Assembly (NCBI GenBank): GCA_043822385.1
Contig: JBDRBT010000018.1
Span: 1 to 22,454 of the forward strand
Direction: 5' to 3'
Origin: JABWCK01 sp043822385
GTDB taxonomy: Archaea; Micrarchaeota; Micrarchaeia; Norongarragalinales; Norongarragalinaceae
Length of the DNA: 22,454 nt
In this document: positions 8,304 to 15,128 of the stretch, in pieces
Layout of the letters: each line of letters opens with the position of its first letter
Position numbering within the stretch: the first letter of the stretch is position 1
Program-made: the position numbers and the translations under genes
Notes under the pieces: generated by a model
Seen by the model: only the letters and a program-made list of their open reading frames with translations
Told to the model about the DNA's origin: nothing
Databases searched by the model: none

Positions 8304-8311
8304 GCTGGCGC

Positions 8312-8317
8312 TTTTTT
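8312..8317 (+). terminator. T6 run after the membrane-protein gene
   Basis: A run of six T follows GGCGC nine bases after the stop codon, upstream of the tRNA promoter. It is a plausible archaeal terminator. Confidence 0.4.
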
Positions 8318-8323
8318 AACTTC

Positions 8324-8329
8324 TTTAAA
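8324..8329 (+). promoter_or_regulatory. TATA box of the tRNA-Arg gene
   Basis: TTTAAA is centred about 24 bases before the first base of the tRNA, the distance expected for an archaeal promoter that starts at or next to the mature 5' end. Confidence 0.5.
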
Positions 8330-8349
8330 CAATAATTTGTTTTAACGGC

Positions 8350-8496
8350 GGGCCCGTGGCTCAGTCTGGATAGAGCGACTGGCTTCGGAGAAACTTTTTT
8401 TTAAAAAGTTTCATCAAAAAAAATGTTTTGATCAAACTTTTCAGTAAAAGTTTGGGGGAAACCAGTAGGTCGGGGGTTCGAATCCCTCCGGGCTCG
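8350..8496 (+). tRNA. tRNA-Arg (anticodon TCG) with intron at 37/38
   Basis: Acceptor stem GGGCCCG at 8350-8356 pairs with CGGGCTC at 8489-8495 (one G-T pair), with discriminator G at 8496. The D stem is GCTC/GAGC with loop AGTCTGGATA. The anticodon stem ACTGG at 8378-8382 pairs with CCAGT at 8462-8466. The loop reads C-T-TCG-G, then intron 8389-8460, then A. The variable loop is AGGTC, and the T arm is GGGGG-TTCGAAT-CCCTC. C35 and an A at position 20 fit arginine identity. The 3' CCA is not encoded. The spliced tRNA is 75 bases. It decodes CGN codons starting with its U34. A CDS begins 14 bases after the tRNA with no T-run between, so the two may be on one transcript. Confidence 0.97.
8389..8460 (+). 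other. 72-nt tRNA intron made of inverted 8-mers
   Basis: The intron lies at the canonical position. A bulge-helix-bulge can be drawn: CTTC (8383-8386) with GGGG (8455-8458) as central helix (two G-U pairs), GGA bulge at 8387-8389 and AAA bulge at 8459-8461, each cut between its second and third base, giving exactly the exon ends above. Inside it, AAACTTTT occurs at 8391-8398 and 8434-8441, and its complement AAAAGTTT at 8404-8411 and 8446-8453. They can form separate hairpins at 8390-8412 and 8433-8454, flanking a third hairpin at 8413-8432, or nest into one long rod. No open frame for a homing endonuclease and no box C/D motif is present. Confidence 0.9.
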
Positions 8497-8499
8497 TTT

Positions 8500-8510
8500 G
8501 GTGGTTTGAA
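8500..8510 (+). promoter_or_regulatory. Ribosome binding site between the tRNA and a TTG start
   Basis: GGTGGTTTGAA abuts the TTG at 8511 and begins only four bases after the tRNA 3' end. It is identical to 286-296 and nearly the same as GGTGGTTTTGAA at 22366-22377, which abuts an ATG. Confidence 0.5.
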
Positions 8511-10283
8511 TTGATTCTTGCATTCTTGTTTTTACTGCATTGTGTTTTAGTCGGTTGGGTTGCTTCTGCATTCGTTTCTTTTAATGATTCTTTAAAAAAA
8601 CTAGCTGCGGCAATACTTTTAGGTGTTTTAATTAATGGTTTTCTTGTTTTAGGTTTTTCCTGGCTTTTAGGTTCCTTGTCTTTGTTTTCAATTATTTTAG
8701 GTGTTTTAGTTTCAAGCGTTTTCGTTTTGTTTTACAGAGCGAAACTTTCTTTCAATTTTTCTTTTGACGTGAAGGATTCCGCAGTAATACTTTTTTTTGT
8801 TTTATTAATTGGTTTTTTTGTTTTCACTTCCTTTCAGTTGGTTGACGGAAATTACCGGGCAGTTCAAAACGTTCACTCTGATTATCCTTTTCATTTGGGT
8901 GTCTTGAATTCTTTTTTCTTGAATAATAATTTCCCGCCTTCTTACTTTATTTTCAACGCTCCTTTAGCTTACTCTTTCTTTTTTGACTTTTTTTCTGCAA
9001 TACTTTCAATACTGGGTTTAGAGTTCTCGCTTGCTTTAGGTATTCCTTCTGTTTTAGTTTTGTTTTCCTTGATTGTTTTTCTTTACTTTATTGCTAAAAA
9101 TTATTCAAACCGGAAAACTGCTTTAATTTTCTTGGCTTTATTTTTCTTTTTTAGTTCATTAGCTTCAATTAATGTTTTAACTGACTTTGCTTCAGGTGCT
9201 TTGCAGTTAAAGGATTACACTAATTTTTCCGATCAGGGACTCCGGTTGATTAATTTTGTTACTTCCTTGCTAGCTCCGCAGAGACATTTTATTTTAGGTG
9301 CTGCAATGGTTGCTTTCTTGTTTTTCGTTTTAACGCGCAATCCCTCTAAAAAAGAATTGTTTGTTGCAGGATTTGTTTTTGCTTTACTTCCGTTATCGCA
9401 TACTGCTTCATTCGTTGTTGCTGGTGTAATGGTTGCTTGGTTCTTTTTCAGGAAACCCGTTTCAGACTGGCTTTACTTTATTCCTCCTTGCGTATTGCTC
9501 TTGCCGCAGTTAGCTTGGTTTTTGTTCAACAAGAACGCTGCTTCTTTAATTAGTTTCCAGCCAGGATGGCTTGCTGGAACTTCATTGCTTGATTTTACTT
9601 GGTTTTGGTTGTCTAACGGCTGGATTGTACTGGTTTTCGGCGTGGTGGGTTTGTTTTTAGTTAAAGAAAAAACGCGTTTGGATTTTGCGCCCTTCTTGCT
9701 TTTTTTTATTCTAGCTAACTTTATTCGTTTTCAGCCTTGGGATTGGGATAATACTAAATTCTTTTTTTATGCTTTCCTTGCCTTGGCTTTTTTTGCTGCC
9801 GTAACAATAAACAAGGTATTTTCATTAAAACCGAAAATAGTTTTTTCCTCGATTGCGGTTATAGTTTTGTTTTTGGGAGTTTTGGCTGGAGCGCACGCGG
9901 TTTATTCTTACTCGCAACCTGAAGCGCATTACCTTATTTTTTCCCAGAATGATTTGAATGCTGCTTACTGGATTGTTGAAAACACGCCTTCAGACGTTGT
10001 TTTCTTAACTCCTCGTGCTCCTAATGTAATTGTGCCTTCATTAACTGGCAGGAGAACTATTCTTGGTTTCGAGGGCTGGGTTTGGAGTCATGGCTTGAGT
10101 CACTCTGAATTAAAAGAAAAACTAGGGTTTGCAGTGCTTAACGGGGATTGCATTGCATTGAAGGAATTAGGTGTTAGTTACGTTTTGTTTTCTGGTTTAG
10201 AGAATGATTACGCAGTAGGCGATTTTACTAGTGGTTTTGTAGTTGTTTACGAGAACCCAAGTATTTTGAAGCTAGTTTGCTGA
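8511..10283 (+). CDS. GT-C-fold-like integral membrane protein, possible glycosyltransferase
   Basis: The 590-residue protein has about 12 hydrophobic segments followed by a C-terminal soluble domain of roughly 110 residues. The first large outer loop carries H-S-D-Y-P-F-H (D124), the position where GT-C glycosyltransferases keep the catalytic or metal-binding acid. A later loop has F-Q-P-W-D-W-D-N-T-K (407-416), a motif I associate with this group of uncharacterised archaeal and bacterial membrane proteins. The soluble tail starts with A-A-Y-W-I-V-E-N-T-P (484-493), a common beginning of the extracytoplasmic domain of these proteins. A lipid-linked sugar donor is likely by fold, but donor and acceptor cannot be named. 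Translation starts at TTG 14 bases after a tRNA. Its 3' end overlaps the convergent GT-C-like gene by 56 bases. Confidence 0.75.
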   Translation: MILAFLFLLHCVLVGWVASAFVSFNDSLKKLAAAILLGVLINGFLVLGFSWLLGSLSLFSIILGVLVSSVFVLFYRAKLSFNFSFDVKDSAVILFFVLLIGFFVFTSFQLVDGNYRAVQNVHSDYPFHLGVLNSFFLNNNFPPSYFIFNAPLAYSFFFDFFSAILSILGLEFSLALGIPSVLVLFSLIVFLYFIAKNYSNRKTALIFLALFFFFSSLASINVLTDFASGALQLKDYTNFSDQGLRLINFVTSLLAPQRHFILGAAMVAFLFFVLTRNPSKKELFVAGFVFALLPLSHTASFVVAGVMVAWFFFRKPVSDWLYFIPPCVLLLPQLAWFLFNKNAASLISFQPGWLAGTSLLDFTWFWLSNGWIVLVFGVVGLFLVKEKTRLDFAPFLLFFILANFIRFQPWDWDNTKFFFYAFLALAFFAAVTINKVFSLKPKIVFSSIAVIVLFLGVLAGAHAVYSYSQPEAHYLIFSQNDLNAAYWIVENTPSDVVFLTPRAPNVIVPSLTGRRTILGFEGWVWSHGLSHSELKEKLGFAVLNGDCIALKELGVSYVLFSGLENDYAVGDFTSGFVVVYENPSILKLVC

Positions 10284-11280
10284 CGAAAGCTAGAGTGCTT
10301 CCCGCAAATAAAATTAAGGGTATTTGCAGGAACACGATGAACCGGTCCATGAATACTTGCAACCCGACTAAATCGTTTTTTATTGCGAACAAGCTGAACA
10401 AGAAAATGCCTAGTACTAGTATTGCTTCTTGTTTTTGTTTCAAGCCTGAAGCAATAGTTAACGCCGCGCCCACCAAGCCCGTGAGTAGCACGAGCAAGCT
10501 TGTTTTTTCTATTAAGAACTGTATTGAAACTATTGCGCCTTCATGGTGTTGGAATTGCGCTAAACCAAAAACGTCTAAGTTTCCAGTAACGAAAAAGTGC
10601 CAAGCAAAGTAAGCTAGAGTGCCTGCGAACCAAGCTATTAACGCTTTTTCGCTTAGTTTTGAAACTAGTTTTTCTTTCTTGAAAAAGTTTATTATTATTG
10701 AGAGTACTGCGAAAGAGAAAACGCTTGCTACCAAGAAAACTCCAGCTTCCTGGTGAATTAACACGATTGCTATGCTCGAGAGCGCAGCTATTTTTTTGCT
10801 TCCTTTTATTATCGCGAAAAAAGCTAGGGGTAGTAAGGCTAAACCCATTGCTTGCGGTAACGGGCGAATAGTGTAAACAAGCATTTCAGGAACTATTGAT
10901 ACTAAAACTGCTGAAAACAAGCCGGCTGTTTCCCCAAAGGCTTCTTTCGCAAGCAAGTAATACCCAATTGGTAAAAGCAAAGCGAATAGTATTACTATCC
11001 AACGGTTTATTTCGTTGAAACTCAAGCCCGTTAAGAATATTGTTTGCGCAGCAAAAAACCTGTAAACCGGCACGTACAAGTTAGGTATTCCCCCGCCGTA
11101 AGAATAATCGTTTTGCAGCGGGTACTCGCCGTGTTGAATCAAGTGGTTTTCTGAAGCAACGTGAATATTCGTGTTACCGAAAGTAGGGTAGTATTGTTCG
11201 TTGAATATCATAGAGTGAGCATGCACACTTAACACTAGCGCGATAGTCAAAAAGATTACTCGCAACTCGTTTTCATTCAT
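10228..11280 (-). CDS. GT-C-like membrane domain protein, lacking its own soluble C-terminal domain
   Basis: The 350-residue protein has about nine hydrophobic segments. After the first helix comes an outer loop F-G-N-T-N-I-H-V-A-S-E-N-H (34-46) and N-D-Y-S-Y-G-G-G (57-64), laid out as in GT-C-type proteins, although the usual early Asp appears replaced by Asn. H-Q-E-A-G (176-180) and M-D-R-F-I-V-F-L-Q-I-P (311-321) are further conserved-looking loop positions. It stops after the last membrane segment and lacks the soluble tail that such proteins, including the one encoded convergently at 8511-10283, normally carry. That tail seems to be supplied by the preceding gene: ATGA at 11277-11280 joins them by a 4-base stop/start overlap, implying translational coupling. 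No separate promoter is needed. Donor and acceptor are unknown. Confidence 0.75.
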   Translation of the reverse strand: MNENELRVIFLTIALVLSVHAHSMIFNEQYYPTFGNTNIHVASENHLIQHGEYPLQNDYSYGGGIPNLYVPVYRFFAAQTIFLTGLSFNEINRWIVILFALLLPIGYYLLAKEAFGETAGLFSAVLVSIVPEMLVYTIRPLPQAMGLALLPLAFFAIIKGSKKIAALSSIAIVLIHQEAGVFLVASVFSFAVLSIIINFFKKEKLVSKLSEKALIAWFAGTLAYFAWHFFVTGNLDVFGLAQFQHHEGAIVSIQFLIEKTSLLVLLTGLVGAALTIASGLKQKQEAILVLGIFLFSLFAIKNDLVGLQVFMDRFIVFLQIPLILFAGSTLAFVSKLASKYLGSRKQLQNH

Positions 11281-11813
11281 TTTACTTTATACACTCTAGC
11301 TCCGTTGTCAAAAACTTTTTCAAAGTACTCGCTTTCTTCAAGAAACGACGGTATGTTAACCCAAGCGTATCCCGCGAACACTTGCCTGTTCGGCGCCCAA
11401 ACGAATTCAGCACCGTATTTTTTCGCGGTGTTCCAAGCGGTTTCAACGGTTTCTGCCTCGTAAAAATTGTGTTGAACGTCATCCATTCTTTCTATAACGT
11501 TCGGAATAATAGCCCAGTCTCCTCCTTCAACTCCTTCTCTTAAGTTAGCCATTAGTAATTCCCCGCCAAAAATGTCGCTCATGAAAACGGTTCGTTCTGG
11601 CGTGTTTTGTTTTACCCATTCTATTGCTTTTATTTCTTCTTGTGTTAGTATTGGATTCATCCATGGTTTTGCAGCGCTTATTGCTTTGTTGTAGTCTCCG
11701 CTTAAGGAAATAGTGAGGTTTTCGTTGAATGCGCTTGCTTTCACTGTTTCACTTGAAGCAAAAGCTATGATTAAAACTAGTGTTAGTACTAGTAATGGCG
11801 CTAGTTGTTTCAT
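11277..11813 (-). CDS. Secreted protein resembling the soluble domain of a GT-C-like protein
   Basis: The 178-residue product begins with a signal peptide or membrane anchor (M-K-Q-L-A-P-L-L-V-L-T-L-V-L-I-I-A-F-A-S-S). The rest is soluble. E-E-I-K-A-I-E-W-V-K-Q-N-T-P-E (58-72) followed by V-F-M-S-D strongly resembles A-A-Y-W-I-V-E-N-T-P and V-V-F-L-T in the C-terminal domain of the intact GT-C-like protein at 8511-10283. It therefore looks like the extracytoplasmic domain of such a protein encoded as a separate gene, placed before its membrane partner instead of after it. The downstream gene overlaps by four bases. A TATA-like box 27 bases before the ATG suggests a leaderless transcript for the pair. 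The alternative is an unrelated lipid or sugar-binding exoprotein. Confidence 0.75.
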   Translation of the reverse strand: MKQLAPLLVLTLVLIIAFASSETVKASAFNENLTISLSGDYNKAISAAKPWMNPILTQEEIKAIEWVKQNTPERTVFMSDIFGGELLMANLREGVEGGDWAIIPNVIERMDDVQHNFYEAETVETAWNTAKKYGAEFVWAPNRQVFAGYAWVNIPSFLEESEYFEKVFDNGARVYKVK

Positions 11814-11835
11814 GTAAACTTATTTCTTTACCTTT

Positions 11836-11845
11836 GTTTAAATTC
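11836..11845 (-). promoter_or_regulatory. TATA-like box of the split GT-C-like operon
   Basis: GAATTTAAAC on the minus strand is centred about 27 bases before the ATG at 11813, fitting a leaderless transcript. It lies in the 36-base gap to the divergent methyltransferase. Confidence 0.45.
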
Positions 11846-11849
11846 TATT

Positions 11850-12479
11850 GTGAAAGCTTTTGATGAAATCGGGGAGTCTTGGGATAAGGCGCACCCGGAA
11901 CCAATGCCTATAGCGAAAACTCTTGCGAGTTTAGTAAAGAAGAAAGGCATAGTGTTGGATGCTGGTTGTGGTACTGGCAGGCATTTTGCTTTGCTTTCAG
12001 GTAAAGCAATAAAGGTTTACGGTATTGATTCCTCGAGTAAAATGATTGAGTTAGCTAAACGCAGGGCTAGTTCTTTAAAAAAAGTTGAGGTTTTAGAAGG
12101 CGATTTTACTAAACTGCCTTTTGAAAACGATTTTTTTGATTTTGTTTTTTATTTTGCTTCCTTGCACCACTTGAAGGTAGGCGAGCAGGAAGAAGCTTTC
12201 CAGGAAATGCACCGCGTATTGAAAAAAGGAGGAATGGCTTTCGTTACTGTCTGGAGTAAGTATCAAAAGCGCTTTAAGGGAGTGAAAAAAGAAGCGTTAA
12301 TTGGTTTTGATTACTATGGAAGGAGAGCAAAGAGGTATTACTATTTTTTTGACGAGGATGAATTGAAGTCGTTAGCAGTGCGTGCTGGCTTGCGTGTAAA
12401 GGAAATATTTTTTGAGGATAATGGCGAAAAAACTAAAAAGCTCGATAGCCGAAACATTTGCTTGATTGCAGAAAAATAA
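11850..12479 (+). CDS. SAM-dependent methyltransferase, Trm9/ALKBH8-like
   Basis: The GTG at 11850 is the best start: it gives M-K-A-F-D-E-I-G-E-S-W-D, the usual N-terminus, while the open frame back to 11805 overlaps the divergent gene. The protein is 209 residues. Class I motifs are V-L-D-A-G-C-G-T-G (35-43), acidic D60 after Y-G-I, D85 before L-P-F, and L-H-H-L (105-108). R-V-L-K-K-G-G (122-128) and V-W-S follow. K-R-Y-Y-Y-F-F-D-E-D-E-L (161-172) matches the R-Y-Y-H-x-F-x-x-x-E-L element of Trm9 and the ALKBH8 methyltransferase domain, which esterify wobble carboxymethyluridine in tRNA. Archaeal homologues need not share that substrate, so tRNA wobble modification is inference. A T8 run after the stop suggests it is transcribed alone. 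Confidence 0.85.
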   Translation: MKAFDEIGESWDKAHPEPMPIAKTLASLVKKKGIVLDAGCGTGRHFALLSGKAIKVYGIDSSSKMIELAKRRASSLKKVEVLEGDFTKLPFENDFFDFVFYFASLHHLKVGEQEEAFQEMHRVLKKGGMAFVTVWSKYQKRFKGVKKEALIGFDYYGRRAKRYYYFFDEDELKSLAVRAGLRVKEIFFEDNGEKTKKLDSRNICLIAEK

Positions 12480-12481
12480 CC

Positions 12482-12489
12482 TTTTTTTT
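12482..12489 (+). terminator. T8 run after the methyltransferase gene
   Basis: Eight T residues begin three bases after the TAA stop and precede the promoter of the next gene. This is a typical archaeal terminator. Confidence 0.55.
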
Positions 12490-12500
12490 AGCGTAGGGTT

Positions 12501-12508
12501 TTTTATAC
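12501..12508 (+). promoter_or_regulatory. TATA box of the dockerin-cohesin operon
   Basis: TTTTATAC is centred about 31 bases before the ATG at 12536 and follows the T8 terminator of the previous gene. Initiation near 12531 would leave about five bases of leader and would exclude the more upstream TTG at 12515 as the start. Confidence 0.5.
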
Positions 12509-12535
12509 TCTGACTTGCACTATACAACCGGTGTT

Positions 12536-15127
12536 ATGGTGGGAAGAAACTTAAGCCAACACAGTTTACTCTGCTTCTTCTTGTTTTTGTTGTTTTGTTC
12601 TGGTTTAACTTCTGCTTATAATTTTGTTGTCGATCAAGAGAATTGGCTTTATAACTCAAATACGCCTGCGCAGTTTTGGGGTGGCGCGCCTTTGTGGCAG
12701 TCATTTACTCCTGAAAAGAATGATATTGCTGTTGTTTCTCTTTTGTTAGCTCGGTCTACTTTAGCTAATTATCCTAATTTAACTATTCAAGTTGGAATTA
12801 AGGAATACAACAAGCGCGAGACTAACGAGTACCTTGGTAAAACTAACATAGCTTATTCGGATATTCTGAAAAATCCTGGCGGGTTAGGCCTTAGGTGGGT
12901 TAACGCTTCTTTTTCATCACCAATTCACTTGCCTATTGTTGACGGATCCACTCAGTACTGGATTGAATTGAAGTTGACGGGTGGTAATTACTACAATCTT
13001 TCAGACAACTTTATTGTTTACTCTGGTTTTGATGACTATGCCGACCGTTATAACAAGGGCGGTTCTTACATTGGATATCCACCTGTTTACCGAGCGAAGG
13101 ATATAGCTTTCGTTACTTACTCTGCTGTTCCAGAGTGTCTTTATGCAGATGAGCACTGTGGACCTTCTGGTTTTAGGCGTTTTTGCAGTTACGGGCAGTA
13201 CGGTGATTTACCTGCAGACCATACGACTGTTTACGAAACGAATTTCCAGTACTTGTGTGAAGCATCTCCTAATGGCGTGCTTTACAATAAGTGCGTTTAC
13301 GGCCGTGACTGGTCCTCACCTGTTGAGCCTTATGAAACGTGTACTACTGACGAAACTAAATGGTCTAAATATTGCATGGAAGCTGCAAGTGGGAGTGGGG
13401 CGTATTGTCGGGAAAGTGATTTTAGTGATACCGAATACGAGAATTGTTTGAAGAATGCGTATGTAATTTTGATTCCTCAGAAAGTTGCGGGTGCAATTTT
13501 CAAAATGGGGGGGCCGCTTATTGAGGTACATGGTAATATAGCGTATAGCGTTGGAGAGGGTGTAACTCAGCAACAAGATCAAGAAGTTATGGCTCGTTGG
13601 GGAAAATATACTGCTGCAGGATCAACGCTCCTAATAAATTGTGTAGCTTTTACAATTGGTGCTCCTGAAACTGTGCCTGTTACTGGCCCAGTATGCATAG
13701 CCGCAGAAGGTGTTCTTACTTTAGCTGAACTTAGTGAAAAAGTCTCTGTTTGTACTAATCTATATTATGGCGATGAAGAACAAAAAAGATGGAGGCAAGC
13801 GTATGTAACTGTAACAGATGGCCTGCTTTCTCATGCAAATAAACAATTTGAAACACCTTATTGGAATATTTTTGATGGATGGTATAATTGCGTTTGGAAC
13901 ACGTATGATCCTAGAGTTATTCGTGGTTTTATGAGTGGAAATATGGATCCATCTGCGGTAGCCGAATATTGTACTAAAATCGAAGAAGGTGAAAAGGGCG
14001 GGAGTGGAGGATTGTTTTTCAACGATGTTTTGAGAAATGCGTATTCAAATCCTGGCGAGGGAGATGCATTCAAGAGAAGTTGTAAATTTCAGAGTGGTCT
14101 TAATCCAGATTGTTCGCCAATAGTTGGTAATACTAGACTTCAAGATTTTAATTTCTCGCAACTCGATTTATTTTCTCACTACGTTGTTTACAAAAATACG
14201 AATTATCTTACCGCCTATGGTTTCAACTATTCTTGTGACAATTCGAATAATTGCAACGCAGATATAGGTGTTTTTGAGTATACTCCTGTTGGTCGGTTGA
14301 AAGAACAAAATAGTGTAGAGAGCGAATATGCCGCTTTTGTTGAACAACAGAAAACTAAATATAATCCAGAAGGAGTTCTAAAAATTCTTAATGATTCTTC
14401 GGTAATTACGATTCCTCCTTGGACTATAAGCAAGGATGCGTCGCTGTTAGTTGAAAGTGGCGTTAATAATCGTTTTTATTCTGTTTCAACTAGCGATGGT
14501 GAGTTGTATAATTCTTATTTAGTTGCTTTACAGCCAACTAGTAGTTATCTAGACAATCCTGCTTCATGGGATGCGGCTTATCATGGAAGTGAGTGGGTTG
14601 GAATCAAAGCAATTCCTGACCGCAATAATTATTTCTTGAAAGAATTGACGCACTTTTCTGACTTCAGCCAAATAGAGTCTGCGACCTCAAGAGAAACGAC
14701 TTCGCCAGTGATTACTATACTAAACCCAACTCAAAGCGTTTACTCGTGGGGCGAACCACTTTCTTTGGCATATACTACTCAAGATGCAAGCGGAATTCAA
14801 GATTTTGCTTCCTTTATTGACAACGTCAAAGTTGGCAGGAATTCACGAATTTATTCCAGCATTTTCATTGACGGAATTCATACGTTCAAGGTTGCTGCTC
14901 TTGATGGCAGTGGTAACGAAGCAGTGAAGAATGTTTCTTTTGAATTGCGCAGAGTTCCTGGTGACGTTAATATTGATGCTAAAGTTACTTTAGCTGATGC
15001 AATGATTGTTGCTAGAAAAATTGGTGTAAACGTGACTAGTGAGTATTATGACGCGTTTGCCGACTTAAACGAGGATTGGGTTATTAACCAGACGGATTTG
15101 GATTTGGTTTTTGAAGAGTTGAATTAA
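12536..15127 (+). CDS. Large secreted protein with C-terminal dockerin-like module
   Basis: The 863-residue protein starts with a signal peptide (hydrophobic core L-L-C-F-F-L-F-L-L-F-C, then L-T-S-A-Y). Residues about 30-190 look like a jelly-roll, choice-of-anchor or carbohydrate-binding-like domain (Q-S-F-T-P early, Y-W-I-E-L-K-L-T-G-G late). A Cys-rich stretch follows, then about 310 residues of unrecognised sequence whose codon use differs from both flanks, an Ig-like domain (about 687-800) and a dockerin-like end. The dockerin has two calcium loops: D810-V-N-I-D-A-K-V-T-L-A-D821 and D843-L-N-E-D-W-V-I-N-Q-T-D854, with all of D1, N3, D5 and D12 present in each. There is no C-terminal membrane anchor. 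The cohesin-like gene starts one base after the stop, so the products are probably made together. Confidence 0.85.
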   Translation: MVGRNLSQHSLLCFFLFLLFCSGLTSAYNFVVDQENWLYNSNTPAQFWGGAPLWQSFTPEKNDIAVVSLLLARSTLANYPNLTIQVGIKEYNKRETNEYLGKTNIAYSDILKNPGGLGLRWVNASFSSPIHLPIVDGSTQYWIELKLTGGNYYNLSDNFIVYSGFDDYADRYNKGGSYIGYPPVYRAKDIAFVTYSAVPECLYADEHCGPSGFRRFCSYGQYGDLPADHTTVYETNFQYLCEASPNGVLYNKCVYGRDWSSPVEPYETCTTDETKWSKYCMEAASGSGAYCRESDFSDTEYENCLKNAYVILIPQKVAGAIFKMGGPLIEVHGNIAYSVGEGVTQQQDQEVMARWGKYTAAGSTLLINCVAFTIGAPETVPVTGPVCIAAEGVLTLAELSEKVSVCTNLYYGDEEQKRWRQAYVTVTDGLLSHANKQFETPYWNIFDGWYNCVWNTYDPRVIRGFMSGNMDPSAVAEYCTKIEEGEKGGSGGLFFNDVLRNAYSNPGEGDAFKRSCKFQSGLNPDCSPIVGNTRLQDFNFSQLDLFSHYVVYKNTNYLTAYGFNYSCDNSNNCNADIGVFEYTPVGRLKEQNSVESEYAAFVEQQKTKYNPEGVLKILNDSSVITIPPWTISKDASLLVESGVNNRFYSVSTSDGELYNSYLVALQPTSSYLDNPASWDAAYHGSEWVGIKAIPDRNNYFLKELTHFSDFSQIESATSRETTSPVITILNPTQSVYSWGEPLSLAYTTQDASGIQDFASFIDNVKVGRNSRIYSSIFIDGIHTFKVAALDGSGNEAVKNVSFELRRVPGDVNIDAKVTLADAMIVARKIGVNVTSEYYDAFADLNEDWVINQTDLDLVFEELN

Positions 15128-15128
15128 A

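Noticed and set aside
8389..8460. CRISPR-like or mobile repeat in the region of short inverted repeats
   Set aside because: The repeats lie wholly inside a tRNA intron with matching splice sites; there are no spacers or cas genes.
12515..12535. TTG 12515 as start of the dockerin protein
   Set aside because: It lies only about 10 bases from the TATA box, before the expected transcription start; ATG 12536 fits better and gives a normal signal peptide.
13143..13451. Second overlapping gene inside the dockerin gene
   Set aside because: It is an alternate frame of a well-supported long CDS without its own binding site or promoter.
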